Positions 12,491-23,993 of a stretch of 64,000 nt of DNA are shown one piece after another. Location: positions 62,001 through 126,000 of the forward strand of contig NW_024882720.1 of the NCBI RefSeq assembly GCF_019059575.1. The letters run 5' to 3'. This DNA is from Amphibalanus amphitrite. Lineage: Eukaryota > Arthropoda > Thecostraca > Balanomorpha > Balanidae. The notes below the pieces were generated by a model. The model was given only the letters and a program-made list of their open reading frames with translations. It was not told where the DNA came from and ran no database searches. How positions within the stretch are numbered: position 1 is the stretch's first letter; each line of letters opens with the position of its first letter. Position numbers and translations under genes: made by a program.

Positions 12491-13058
12491 GTCCGACAAA
12501 TTTGCTTTATGTGTGGCAAATTCGAATATCCCTTGTATTTAACTGTTAGCTGTATGAAAGAGGTTTTGACGCTTTTTTTACATTTTGGTTCAGCAACGCC
12601 CCTTGGATTTCAGTATATTGTTTTTGTAGGAGGTAGTGCGAATGTCCATCATAAATATAAAGCTGTCACGTGTCAAATAGCGCCAAAAGGTGAGAAAAGG
12701 TACATGACCTTGAACGACCTTGAACTTTAGATGCTCATCCTGAGAAAACTATGGGACGGCGTTAAGTACAAATTAGTTTTTTGGATCAGCGCTTATGTTT
12801 ACATCAACTCAGGAGTTTTTGAAGAATTTGGAGGGGTCCGATTTTTCCAAGAAGGGTTACGGTCCAGAATATGTCAGCAGTAATACAAATGTGAATATTT
12901 TGAGAACCACTTGACGGCGTGAAATAAAAACATGATTTTCGCAATCAGGAGCTCAAAATCTATAAGCTGTGCAATTTTGAGCCAAATCTGAGGGGTCCGC
13001 GAATGTGCACGCGAATCCGAATGTGAATATAATGCAACTTTATGCACGTATTTAATTG

Positions 13059-14900
13059 TCATATTTTGACTGATTTTGGCGATTTTTAATTATTTGAACG
13101 CAGCATGGATCAGATAGCACTCATAGTTTGCTGAAGAATGTGGCTTTTGCTTGGTTATTATCAAGTTATCTGTGATTTGGTGCGCCGTGATCGTAGCATT
13201 ATGCAAAATGCAAATTATTAAATCAACTTTTGAAGTAAAGTTCACATGAAAAACCAATAGTTCAAGCATAATAATTGTTAAAACACAATGATGCAACATG
13301 TGTCTCCGAGATGGAACTCATATTTCAAATGAAAACTGAAAATGGAAAACAGAAGATGAATCTGCGGAGTCACTGAGATCACAAAGTGCTCTTGATTGTT
13401 GGTGGTTAAAGATGTTGAGAGAACTTGTGAATCTGCATACCAGGTCCTGACTTGCTTGATTGTTCAAAGCTATTTTAATTCTCATAATTGTGTGTGGTGA
13501 CTGTGCACACTGCGCAGCACATAGAAATGTGCAGGTGGTTGGTAGGTGGGTTAAATTTGGGAGGTGTGAATTTGGATGTCAGTTTTAAAATTCATGGTTA
13601 TGCCTTGTAGAGTAAGTTCTGCTATTATTTTTGTCTTTTTATAGTTGTAGGTGTATCTAATACAGCTGTTTGTTTCATTTTTATCAAAATGCTCAACCAG
13701 AATTTGCAATGTTTCATGCATGAATGGCTAAGTTTGGGGCGTTTATTCAACTCTGATTGCTAAAGTTTTTCAAAGGCACATGGCACAGCCGGCACAGCAC
13801 GACTTCGGGCTAGACCAGCTGGTATGTACCTACCTGTTGACTATTTTCTGTTTTTGGTGGTGATGTGTTTGCTGTTTGCCTTTTGCAAGGTAATCAATGA
13901 AATAAAATAATACATTATTTTGGAATGTTTCCTTGACAGAAGCCAGGAGCCAGATTGATGTGTGCTGGTGAATGAGATGGTTCAAAAGCATTATCTGATG
14001 TGTTTCAATGTGCGCATTCGCAAGCCATAACATCCCTTTTATATGCTGAACTTTTAAATAACTTCTGTCATTTTCCTGAAATATTGGTGTAGATAAGAAA
14101 TATCAGTACCTACTCAGAAGAACCTGCCTTCTGCTGAATAAATATTTCATTGGTTGGACGAAATAGGCAGGTAGCCTTATGATGATGTAATGTGAAATGT
14201 TATTTCTATAAAACTTAGAAAATGAAGTTCTAATTAATTAATTAATTATGCATATCTGCATACATTTTTCATGATTCAGAAAGTTTTCCACAAGAGTAGG
14301 TAATATGAGAAAGTCTATAAAATGACACACTCTGAAGGCTCAATGCTGACAGAGTGTTGCCTCAAAGAATAACTTACTTGCTGGGTTACGAATATTTCTT
14401 TATTTTAATTATTAAATGAAACGTACAATACATTGCAGTGAAAGAACAAAATAGTGCAGTAAAATAGGATTGGTGACGATCAAACAAAACGCGCGCCATT
14501 GATGTCTGCAAAAATTGCTACCAGATTGCTACCAAATACGTGACGTAGCTACGGCGCCTTTATTTCCCTAGTGAACCAACCTGAGTAGTAAAGTAATCTT
14601 GGTTGGTATGCCATCTATTCTATTGCTCCTCGTTCAGGAGTTTGGCGCGCGCACTGTCCGGCGGCACGAAGCGCACTTCGTTTTCGCTTTTACTCGTGCG
14701 TTTATGTGACCATCCCACCTTAACATTAGTTTTGAGTTGAGATAGTTGGGATCCCTGGCTTGCACTTATCGGTTCTCACAACATCGAGAACTGCTTCAAT
14801 TAGGAGACATTCAATTTCAAACTTGCAGTTTTCATGATGTAAAATCTAAGGGGCTAATGCATTCGAATGCCCCCCTAGAATTTGTACCGTCAGCGGAGAT
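13059..14900. other. AT-rich stretch without a recognisable gene
   Basis: I see no domain-bearing frame, terminal repeat or RNA gene. A short AATT tetramer run lies at about 14231-14248. This appears to be unique or old intergenic or intronic DNA forming the right flank of the foldback element. Confidence 0.4.
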
Positions 14901-15769
14901 TTAAAGGTAGTGTGCCACCTTTGAAAGATTTTCCATTTTATTTTTCCTAGGATAAGAAGCTTCTGTTTTTACCTAATATCGCAAAAAAAAATCAAAAATG
15001 GGCCTGGAATAGTGCCTTTTTCGCCTAAAAGTTTATCGGTTTTTAGATATGTATAACAACTGTAGTGGGCTCACCTGCAAACAGGCGTCGGGCAACAATC
15101 GCGAATGCGGCGCACTTGTGACAATAAGCAAAGGTCATTATAGTGTTACGACCATACGACGTACGGGAATGAGTTATCAGCTGTCTAATCGTAGACAACA
15201 CAATGTCGAGCCTTAAACTGTAAGCCCGTATTGGTATTGTTTCTTTTATTTGGCTGTCGAACATTATTTATGGTTTGAAATATGATTTTATGTAAAATAA
15301 TTGATATGAAAAAGCCGTCTTATAAGTTATGACCCCATTTCACCACACGCAAGTGGCAGAAATGACAATGATCAGCTGACGCATTTTTCTTGGCCGAAGT
15401 CAGAGCGCGCGGCCCGACGCACCACGCGTATTTGGAAATTCCGACCTCGACGAGCATCAGAAGCCACCTAACAGGCGTGTTCGAAACCGCAGGAGATGAT
15501 GATGAACGGGTTTATCGAAACTTGATTGGATGAGCATATCGGTAATAGCGATTTCAGTGTGTGCATTTATTGTTCATAGTGGTGTGAAATGTGGTTGGGG
15601 TACGACCGACAACCCGTCGGGGCGAATTTCGCACTGGGGTACTCAAAATTTGAAGAATTTAAGACGTTTCCATGAGTTTTGAAGGTATGGATAAGTTCTA
15701 AAAATCCGGTTCTCCTTATCTGGGCCATTAACTCCATACGGTCCAAGAAAGCTGGCACACTACCTTTAA
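14901..15769. mobile_element. piggyBac-like TTAA element, AGGTAGTGTGCCA family, copy 1
   Basis: The element is flanked by TTAA at 14901-14904 and 15766-15769. Its terminal inverted repeats are AGGTAGTGTGCCA at the left and TGGCACACTACCT at the right. At 869 bp with no transposase frame it is a nonautonomous element. It is collinear with the copy at 24424-25504 over nearly its full length (for example both contain GGGCCTGGAATAGTGCC near the left end and CCGACAACCCGTCGGGGCG near the right). Confidence 0.9.
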
Positions 15770-15819
15770 CGAGTTTTAGATTTTATACTAAAACCATCGG
15801 TAAAACGTGGTGACATATT

Positions 15820-16150
15820 CTGCTTTGAGCAGTGTTCCATTTTTCAGATTTTTTGGTGGGAAATCACACCTAATGGGGAAAATATTTTCATCCCTAGGGA
15901 TAATATGAATGACCGACTTCACTTCATCTCTGAAAAAAGTTTCATGTATTCCCAACAGCCAGTTTACATGTCACTTGACAGTTGATGCACCCACATCCTT
16001 TTGTACACCCTGTCAAGATCCTGACATGCAACCCTGGTTTATCAGTTGGCATAATAATTGGCATTTACACCATTCTGCAAAAAAATACTTCAGTTATTTA
16101 CTTCCTTTATTCTCATCCTAGGATTTTTTTTTTTTCTTCATCGGCACACC
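15820..16150 (+). repeat. Dispersed repeat, inverted partner at 53290-53610
   Basis: Blocks such as GTGTTCCATTTTTCAGA, GGGGAAAATATTTTCATCC, CTTGACAGTTGATGCA and CCAATTTTAGAACACTG appear in the same order, reverse-complemented and diverged, at 53290-53610. I see no clear ends. It is an unclassified dispersed repeat and the small open frames here are not genes. Confidence 0.65.
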
Positions 16151-17127
16151 CAACCAATATCCAATTTTAGAACACTGGCTTTGAGCGTAACATCTGCTAC
16201 ACTTGTTACGCCAGATAATTGCTAGATAATTGCTTCCAAATGACGTAGGAGCAGCGGAGGTCCAAAAAAGTAATCAAAAGTAAGAGTCTAATATCTTGAA
16301 AACCAGTGAATATTTTTTCGGTAAAATTTTGTCGATATTCATTTTTGTATTTATGAACCACGGGACATCACTATTATGCCAATTCATTAGCTTTTTGGAA
16401 GATGGGTGGGTCCCTTTGATGCACTCGTTTCAATCGTGCATTAAAGCACTCGTCCTCTAGCCACCCATCTCGTGCGTTAAAACAATTTATGCACGGGAAA
16501 CTATGTATTAGAACACTATATTTGAACTGTGTATTAGAAGAATGGTGATTGTATGCTGTGGAACTTGCATTGCTATGTAATGTATAACTACCATGGACAT
16601 TGGTCAGAACTGTCTTCCCGATTGCGACTTTTTCACCCATTTTTTGCCGTTTTATGCATCCTGCCGTTACTCCATATCACCACACATATGCCGGCTTTTG
16701 CCTTTGACATTAACCTCTACGTCGAAAATCGACCTGAGGTGAAAAATATTGGGTTATCTAGAATCGTCTCTTAAAAACCTTTTGTTTGGTACCGCTTTTG
16801 TTTCCGCAGCTCCGTTATTTACGGAGTTAGACAGGGTGGCGAAAAACGCTCCCCCCGGGCTGCATGGTGGTTGGGATTACCCCTGGGACTGGCCGGGTTA
16901 ATTAGTTCAGTTATACAGAATTCCTGACAAGTCGTCTATCCCTATGGAGTAGGGGAATGTGGGGTAAGACGGACCAGCTAAGGTTTGAGGTCGCATATCT
17001 TACTACACTGCTCTCGTAATTCGTATTGTTTATAGTCATCTGAATGATCAATCCTTCCTATTTTGATGCGTGCAAAGACTGAATTTCAACTTAAAGAAAT
17101 CTAGGTGGTGGCTGTTCTTAACCCTAT
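16151..17127. other. Stretch without a recognisable gene
   Basis: This holds mixed repeats. A possible right end of an AGGTCA-type element occurs near 16890 (GCCGGGTTAATT after a CCCCCCGGG block at about 16852), but I could not find its left end. I see nothing else. Confidence 0.3.
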
Positions 17128-17737
17128 CACTGAGAAAAATCCTGACTCCGCATGACACCCCCAGGGGGAGTTCACCAAAACGACACCCAAAAACTCCCAG
17201 GTGGTACTCCTCATTACACCGCCTCCAAAACTCTCCATTACACCCCAAAACTTCCCTCGAGAAACTCTCTGCAACTCTCCCTACCGTTTTAGAAAACTCT
17301 TCATTTCTCTCCTTTACCCTATCAAAACAAACAACATACTCCCTGAAACTCCCTTCCATTACTCTCAATGACTCTCTTACTGCCTCATAATTACTCCCAA
17401 TTACTCCATTCCATTATTCCCCAAAACTCCGTTTACAGCTTCATGGTATACCTCTAGTTACTCCCAATCAAACTCACCCAAACTTCCCATCACTCCACTC
17501 CAGCCCCCCCCCCCTCGAAAATAAATATTGGACGAATAGCGTAACCACCCAAAGCTCGTGTACCGAAGCACAGATAAAAAAATATATTTCAAGAAATGTG
17601 TATTCATAGTCCGGGGCGGTGGGAGGCTAAAAAAATTGACAAACGCTTTTGACATTCCGCCGCGGCACGCTCTCCGGGGATCTCACTCCATATGCTACAC
17701 GGTCGCGAGTTCTGACGTTAAAGATCCAAAAGGCGGC

Positions 17738-17913
17738 CTACCACAGCAGGAATGCTTGGTCTGGTGGTGCCGCTACCACCTCCTGGGCCTCGACGAATAC
17801 TACGTCTTCTTCGTTCAGCTCTCCTTTCACGATGGTGGGATGGATATTTTGCGGGCCTCCGTTGGCTTCCGACGTGTCTTGCGGGATGCGATGCAGGCTC
17901 TCCAGCTCATCCC
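17738..17913 (-). CDS. Possible terminal coding exon (unidentified)
   Basis: On the minus strand a good 3' splice site (pyrimidine-poor tract then TTTTGCAG, ending at 17914) leads into an open segment of about 58 codons ending at a TAG at 17738-17740. The segment is acidic (words DELESLH, ELNEEDVVFVEAQEVV) and higher in GC than the AT-rich DNA on either side, which is what makes it exon-like. I recognise no family and cannot find the preceding exon. It lies inside an inverted-repeat element, so it could be captured host sequence or chance. Confidence 0.25.
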
Positions 17914-18039
17914 CTGCAAAATGTTAATAACCATTAAATTATAGGTACACTTAACATTGCGTGGGAGGAAATAGAGGAGAAAGAAAAAAGAGAAGGAGGG
18001 AAATAATGAAGGAGGGAGGAGGGAGGGAAGGAGGGGAGG

Positions 18040-18225
18040 GATGAAGGAAGGAAGGAAGGAAGGAAGGAAGGGAGGAAGGAAGGAAGGAAGGAAGGAAGGA
18101 AGGAAGGAAGGAAGGAAGGAAGGAAGGAAGGAAGGAAGGAAGGAAGGAAGGAAGGAAGGAAGGAAGGAAGAAAGGAAGGAAGGAAGGAAGGAAGGAAGGA
18201 AGGGAGGGAGGGAGGGAGGGAGGGA
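18040..18225 (+). repeat. (GGAA)n microsatellite
   Basis: This is a nearly pure AAGG/GGAA array grading into GGGA units at about 18200-18225. It creates long spurious Lys/Arg/Gly-rich and Ser/Phe/Leu/Pro-rich frames on the two strands. Confidence 0.97.
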
Positions 18226-19810
18226 GAGAGGGAGAAAGAAAGGGAGAGAGAGGGGAGGGGAAGGAGGGAGTGAGGAAGGAAGCGAGGAAAGATGGAAGGA
18301 AGAAATGAGGGAGGAGAGGAGACTGAGAGGTAGGCGAACGAGACGAGACACACGCGACCTGACATGTCGAGGGAAATTATGTATGATATTTGCCAATTCC
18401 TAGAAACTCAGAGCATGCTTTTTCCGATCTTTATCTCACTCAGGAACGAAACAAATCGATTACCCTTACAAAGACCATTCCAGCCCATCAAGAACATGGG
18501 GCTACCATATGTTCTCATCACAGCATTATAACACTTTGCACTATAAAAGCATGATGAGAAATATAGCTAAGCTTACCTTTAAATCCAAAGTAAGGTCCAA
18601 TTATCCGTCACTGTAGAGGTCAGGTCCGTCTAAGTCAACACGCTCTTCACTAACACCTCGCCCGCCGCCCCGCACAACGTGCTGTATACTACGCGCAAAA
18701 GATGGCGGCCACCGCGGCAGCCTCGCGACGTATGCTAAAACCGCTTCGTAACTCCCCTTTTACTCCTGTCGGAACGTTCGGGAAAGGTTTTTCGGGAGTA
18801 ATGGAGAGTTGCGTCACAGAGTTATGGGGTGTCACACATGGAGTCATTTCGCCATCCATTAAGAACTCTTGAAAACTCTTTCGCAAAATGAGGAAGGCTC
18901 AAAGTTACCCTAGAACACACTCAATAACTCTGCTGTAAAGGGTGTTATCGATGGTTTTCAGGAGTTATCAGGGGAGAATTTTCAAGAGTTATGACCCATA
19001 TGGAGTCAATTTTTTTCTCAGTGTATTAGTGGCAGGCTCCTGGCTACCCCTATTAGTGGCAGGGGGGCTGTTTACGACCCCCCCCTGATATCTCGAGATC
19101 TAAAGGGCCGATTTTCGAAATTCAAACGGCATTCGATTTCGCTCAACGTGATCTACATTTCTAAAAAAATGAAAATTAAAAAATGTCAATAGGGGGGTAG
19201 AGGGGGGGGGGTTAAAACGGGCAAATTGCAGATACATTTTAGACTGTTTATCACGGCCAGGTTTCTGAACCAATCTTAACGCAACTTTTGCCGATCGATA
19301 GAGAATGAACCAGGAATTCACATGGATCCTAAAAATATGCATTTTCAAAAATCATAGGCGGATACAGATCACTTAGATTGGGGGTACACAAAAAGTATAG
19401 TAAATACGGTTTTTGTTGGTACTATTTCCAAAAAGGGTGGCAATGGTCTTGTTATGTTACAATTTTCTTATGAGAGAACGACTACAATTGTATTGGTCAT
19501 GCATAGGCGGTGTCAGGGCACCTATGTTGGGAGGTAAAACATAACCCCCCCCCTTTTGGACGCCTGGATCCGCCTACTATAGCAAAAACGTGTCAAAAGA
19601 GGATGCACAATAACTTTGTATATGTTATCACATGATACCTTTCATTCACTGTTCGTAAAACTGGTGCATACACATCAGCATCGTGATCTTCGCCCAAATG
19701 ACTCGCTTCACGAATAGGACCCCCAATTCCCAGTGCTCTGGAGCCGCCCCTTGTAAAGTTATGAACTTGAAATTTTCAGGAAATGTGCCCAAGTTAGTTT
19801 TAGGAAAAGT

Positions 19811-20656
19811 CAGTGGCGGCGGAAGCAGGGGGGCAAGGGGGGCAGCTGCACCCTAAAGCTATGGAAAGGGGCGCCTCGAAAATCTGTAGAGGAGGCAGGA
19901 AGTTAAGAGGTGCGGCAGCCATAAAGCTGAGCAGTGCGAGGCGACACCGCAACTGATAAAGGCACTTGTGACACGAAGAGGGTGGCAATGACGTGGGAAA
20001 AGTATCTTTTGATATGCTGAAGAGTGGAGGGCATCCTTATTCCTTATCTGAAACAAAGGCAGATGCTGCCGACCCTGTCGAATATAATCTTGCCAGGCGA
20101 TAAAGGCTAGGAGGGCGCAGCTACTCGAGAAGCGCGCCATGCGGAAGAGGGGCGCCTGCATGCGAAAGAGGGGCGCCTGTGTGTGTGACGAAAAAGAAAC
20201 ATTTATGGAGACGTCTTTGAAGGCGATAGGCTCCGAACGCCAACACGAACATATGAGGGCTTATAGCGTTGCAGGCTCCATGCGACAAAAAGGGGCTCGC
20301 ATATCGGCCTGATGGCCGATATGCGAGAGGAAATTAGTTTGTGTAACATTTATCGGGGGCGGTTTGCCGTTTACAACATATGAATGTTAAGGGAGGTCCG
20401 AGATTGGGGCCTGTAAAATTGCACTGTCCGTATGGGCGGTTACACCCCTAGTGCTAGGGCGTATTTTGCGTTTTTTTTTTTTTTTTACTGGGGAGATGAT
20501 TATGACCAGGAATAGCACTCTGCAAACTTCTATGGGCGCCTGTATAGGGGCGAAACTGATTTTCCAGTGCAGGGACGGCCATCGGCATGGCCCAGCGGGA
20601 AGGGGCGCTTCAATATCGTTTGCACCCCTATCCTAGAATACCTTCCGCCGCCACTG
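19811..20656. mobile_element. Nonautonomous hAT element (846 bp), 8-bp duplication GGAAAAGT
   Basis: The terminal inverted repeats are CAGTGGCGGCGGAAG and CTTCCGCCGCCACTG. The flanking 8-mers are identical: GGAAAAGT at 19803-19810 and 20657-20664. CAG-type termini with an 8-bp duplication are characteristic of hAT transposons. It has no transposase. It is inserted inside the element at 19048-20762, so it is the younger of the two. Confidence 0.9.
20296..20327. repeat. Perfect 14-bp stem hairpin
   Basis: CTCGCATATCGGCC, a 4-base loop TGAT, then the exact complement. It lies within the nested hAT element. It has no polyT tail and its role is unknown. Confidence 0.8.
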
Positions 20657-20762
20657 GGAAAAGTCAGAAAATTTCAGCACCGTAGCTTCAGCGGTTTCGG
20701 AGATATTCCCGAAAAACCTGAGGGGTGGATGAAAACAACCCCCCTGCCACTAATAGGGTTAA

Positions 20763-23097
20763 GGAAAATGAGTCGTGGCAAAGTTTAACTGAAAAAGGGG
20801 TGACTGCCACTATGCCAAATAATGGTTTTTTAACGCCAACAAATACTTTTCAAGCATTTTTGTTCCATTGTATGGGGAAGGCCAACCATCCTTAATTGTT
20901 TAATTGGAAAAAAAGCAATTCGAGGTTTTTTGCTCTTAAACCATGTACAAAAAAGGAGGGCTACCTTACTTTTTATAATACATTAAAGTTGTTGTGAATG
21001 ATAGGGTAACTGATGGGAAAACGCACCCCTGGGTTAAACGCCTCCCCTAAAAAATCACATTTCTTACCGACGAATAGTCTTTTTTCTTTCCTTCACAACA
21101 GTCAGCTGGTTGTTTACATCGGTCTCTATTTCCGGTTCTGCATCTGGAGGAGCAGCGTGGGTAGGTGCTGGTGTTGGTTTTGGGTGTTGTTTTTGTTTTT
21201 CGGCAGATTCCTAAAATTGTGATGCCCTCGTTATTCCACAAAACTTGATAATGTGCACATCACTCAAAACTGCGTTTCATTGCCGTTCTGTTGAATTTAT
21301 AATGCTGCGGCGATAGTGGCGCGTTTTGTGTCAGTATTTTGTTGACCGGAAATGAAGTGGATGGGGGAAGACGCCTACTCGATACATGGGGCAAGACTCC
21401 CCAGGGGGCGTCTTATCCCCAAGTACCTGAAAGGGGGGCGTTTTGCCCGGATGGGGAGTGTGCAGGGTAGCTTAGGTGTGACCCCAAGTGGATAAGTGAA
21501 ATGTGGGTTATAAGCAGTTGCCATGTGTTATCATTGTGAAGTGTGACCTTTGTTTATTGTTAAAGGGAGATAATGAGCTTTCTTTTTTCTTAAATAAAAA
21601 TTACTCGACATCTATACTTTTTCTACTGTAGTTTCTATAAAATATGAAAATTTCCTAGCATATTTTCGTATGTGAAAAAGGTTTTTATTTTTGCAAAAAA
21701 GAAGCAGTACTTGCAGTACTTGTAACACCCACCGAAATGCGTTGTCCTTCTCTATAAAAAGTCGCAGTATATGGCGCTTTTGTTTCAAACAGCGACGCTT
21801 GGGTTTTTGTTTATGTTATCGCCTTGTCGTTGCTTGGTTGTAAGGATTCTAATTTGAATTAGAGTTAATTCGGTTTAGAATTAGTTAGATTCTAATTCGG
21901 GGGTACATAGTGCCTACTCTTCTTTGTTTCCAAGTATTATTTTGCGCCACAAATGAACGGCATGCGCCAGAAACGCAGCCAAATCTGGCGATTGCGACTA
22001 CGAAATTCATTATATTGGCGTCAGAGCCTGAAGCGAAAAATACAAGCATATTTATTTCAAAAAGACTTCAGGTTTGTCGAACGGTGTTATGAGAATTTTG
22101 ATAACAGTATTGCATAAGTTTTTCAGTGATGCCGCAAAAGTGTTGTATCTATCTTCTTTTATTGTGCAGTCGGCGGGACCGATTCAAAATTGAGTCGTTG
22201 CTACTAAAATAGCAGCATATGGCGTCAGATGATGAACAGGAAAAATAGTTGCGTAAATTTAGACATAAACCACCCCCAAACCATGAATATCTTTTGAAGG
22301 CACTATAGACGACCATTAACTAACTAGATGTGATGAAGATCAAATGTAAGGAATACGCTCATTTTACAAAATTACATGCAAGTACCAAAAAGTGATGTAA
22401 GTACTTATTCAACGGTCATTTTCAGCGCTCCCCGCTAACGTGACTTCAAGTTGAGATATTTGCGGCAAGGTACCGAATTGAGCAAAATGGTTTTAATTTA
22501 CATTATAACTTGTGTTTTGTCAGAAAATGGTCCTAACTCCAGGGCATATTTTAAGGATTTTTCACTGCGTCCCAAAGGTGGCATAGGGCAAACGCTTTGA
22601 TCGGAAAGGGCACATTGCAAGCGAAATAGTATATAATGCAAGTGAGATAATGTACAGATACATGTGTACTGTGCTGGTGGAGGGGCACTGCAAGCGGGAT
22701 ATTGGGAGCGGGCTGTGATTGCTTTTGGCCAGTCTCGAAATTCGCCCAGTCGTAGTGCGTTCTTTATCCGCATTCAAAGGGCGGACCGGCGATTTAATGA
22801 CATTTGCATTGTTGCTAGACACTCGTTTTCCTGAACGGCGTTGGGCGTGTTTGACCTCCCTTGACGCATCAAATTGTACCTATGCTTTTGCTTAGAGAAT
22901 AAAAATGAATATGCACATGATTAAAATGTGATACATACGTCTCTTCATGCGTTTTTCACGCTTATCAATCGACTCAAAATAGAGGTTGACGTGTGAAACA
23001 TTGCCAATTTGCATTGAAGATACTATGTGTTTGAAATAATTAGATGACGTAAGGTCAAACAGTACCCACCTAAGTTGTGACAAGAAATCATCGGATT
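20763..23097. other. Stretch without a recognisable gene
   Basis: This is mostly AT-rich sequence with degenerate repeat fragments (GGGGCGTTTTGCCC-type words at about 21435 and an ATTAGA/TCTAAT-rich imperfect palindrome at about 21848-21895). Frames of 60-90 codons occur, but none has a recognisable domain or good exon signals. Confidence 0.35.
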
Positions 23098-23993
23098 TTA
23101 ACCCTCGCATGTGTAGGGGGGGGGGTCGGATGGACCCTCCCCCCCCATGGTTTTTCGCGAATAACTCGCGTAAAAGGCGGCCGATCGCGACGAAACTTTC
23201 AGTACTCTCGCATTGATCAATTTTACACCTACCCTGAAAATTTCATGACCCTGACCCAAATGACCTTTGACCTGTGACCTCTTTTCCGAGACCATGTTTG
23301 GCCGGAATCGCGATTTCGCGTATGTCGGCTCGCACTAGCCGCGTGTTTGCAAGCTTTTCGTGGTTTCAAACGTTCAAACATGTGATTTGATGTTACTCCC
23401 GTGTGTGTCAAGGTCACCTGAAGGTCAGGTCAGGTCATTGACCTTTGGTGACCTCGGGTGACCTCGGGTCACTTTTTCGAGTTTTACATGTTTCTAGGCT
23501 AGTTTTTGGAGCTGAATTCGAATTTAGCAACCATTTGAACATTTACGAAGTAGTTTTGGTGACTTCGTAACATGTTACGAAGCTGTCAGAGGCGGTTGAC
23601 ACGTACTACGGATACCCGTCACGACGCCTACTGGTTGACCTGACCTGACCTGACTCGACCTGGTCTAAATGCTTCAAGACATCATCTGTGATCAAAACTA
23701 ACACGATATTCGTGATCAGCACCCCGAAAAACCCCTTAGCAGCCACACTTTACGACTTTCTAACAGGTCCCGATTTTCCCGACTTTGGGTCATTGACCTG
23801 ACCTGGAAGGTCAACCAATGACCTAGGACCTTAAAATTGGGTATCATCGGCTTCCTCTCGTCACGGGCAACACGCTCGTTTTTTCCGCGAAGCTCTAGCT
23901 CGATCAGGGGCCAAACGGCAAGGGGGGGGGTCCAACCGACCCCCCCCCCTACACATTAGAAGCTGGCAAACGCCGCACACATGCGAGGGTTAA
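23098..23993. mobile_element. TTAA-flanked AGGTCA-rich element (copy D)
   Basis: TTAA lies at 23098-23101 and 23990-23993. The terminal inverted repeats are a perfect 13-mer, CCCTCGCATGTGT. Both ends have a G-run, a TCGG(A/T)TGGACC-type spacer and a C-run, the right one being the reverse complement of the left. The interior has many AGGTCA hexamers, including a direct repeat with one-base spacing at 23261-23273 (TGACCTTTGACCT). It has no coding frame and is the best reference copy of its subfamily. Confidence 0.88.

Larger units (their letters stand above)
7469..13049. mobile_element. Foldback (FB-type) transposon, 5.6 kb, with 9-bp target duplication
   Basis: The two outermost sequences are exact inverted repeats: ACGTGCATAAAGTTGCAT from 7469 and its complement ending at 13049. 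They are flanked by the identical 9-mer ATTTAATTG at 7460-7468 and 13050-13058. Each arm has an outer region of about 560 bp, nearly identical between arms when inverted, then tandem 155-bp units reaching the axis at about 10802. Long inverted repeats made of tandem units plus a 9-bp duplication are the hallmarks of Drosophila FB elements and of the wider MULE-related foldback group. There is no unique core between the arms and no transposase, so this copy is nonautonomous. The many 60-100-codon open frames in it on both strands are shadows of the repeat unit. Confidence 0.9.
17128..19023. mobile_element. Inverted-repeat DNA element, CACTGAGAAAA family (1.9 kb)
   Basis: The left end CACTGAGAAAAATCCTGACT and the right end, read in reverse, CACTGAGAAAAAAATTGACT match, and both are followed by CC..ATG. 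Both subterminal regions are packed with AACTC/ACTCC words in opposite orientation on the two sides. TAT flanks both ends (17125-17127 and 19024-19026). There is no transposase. A second element with the same terminal word lies at 49370-54382. The interior holds a GGAA microsatellite and one possible exon. The superfamily is unknown. Confidence 0.65.
19048..20762. mobile_element. TTAA-type element with G-run/C-run ends (copy K), carrying a nested hAT element
   Basis: The terminal inverted repeats are CCCTATTAGTGGCAGGGGGG from 19048 and its complement ending at 20758, followed by TTAA at 20759-20762. The left TTAA has decayed to CTAC. As in the AGGTCA-rich family, a G-run, short spacer and C-run sit just inside the left end. 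The interior is not AGGTCA-rich. Subtracting the nested 846-bp hAT element and its 8-bp duplication leaves an element of about 0.86 kb, the usual size of this group. Confidence 0.7.

Noticed and set aside
8167-12549. Many 60-114-codon frames with near-identical proteins on both strands
   Set aside because: They are translations of the 155-bp tandem unit in both orientations. 155 is not a multiple of three and the frames close after about 1.4 units, with no codon-level conservation.
7469-13049. CRISPR-like array because of regular repeats
   Set aside because: The units are contiguous with no spacers, are 155 bp long, and form inverted arms with a target duplication in a eukaryotic genome.
7372-14545. 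Outer terminal repeats of a larger element (ATTGCTACCAGATT at about 7378 and 14517)
   Set aside because: The match is only about 20 bp, in direct rather than inverted orientation, with no flanking duplication. Insufficient.
16800-16905. Another TTAA-type AGGTCA element ending at GGGTTAATT
   Set aside because: A plausible right end only. No matching left end or AGGTCA-rich interior was found.
17827-18403. Long Ser/Phe/Leu/Pro and Lys/Glu/Gly/Arg repeat proteins
   Set aside because: They are produced by the GGAA microsatellite, which is open in all frames of both strands.
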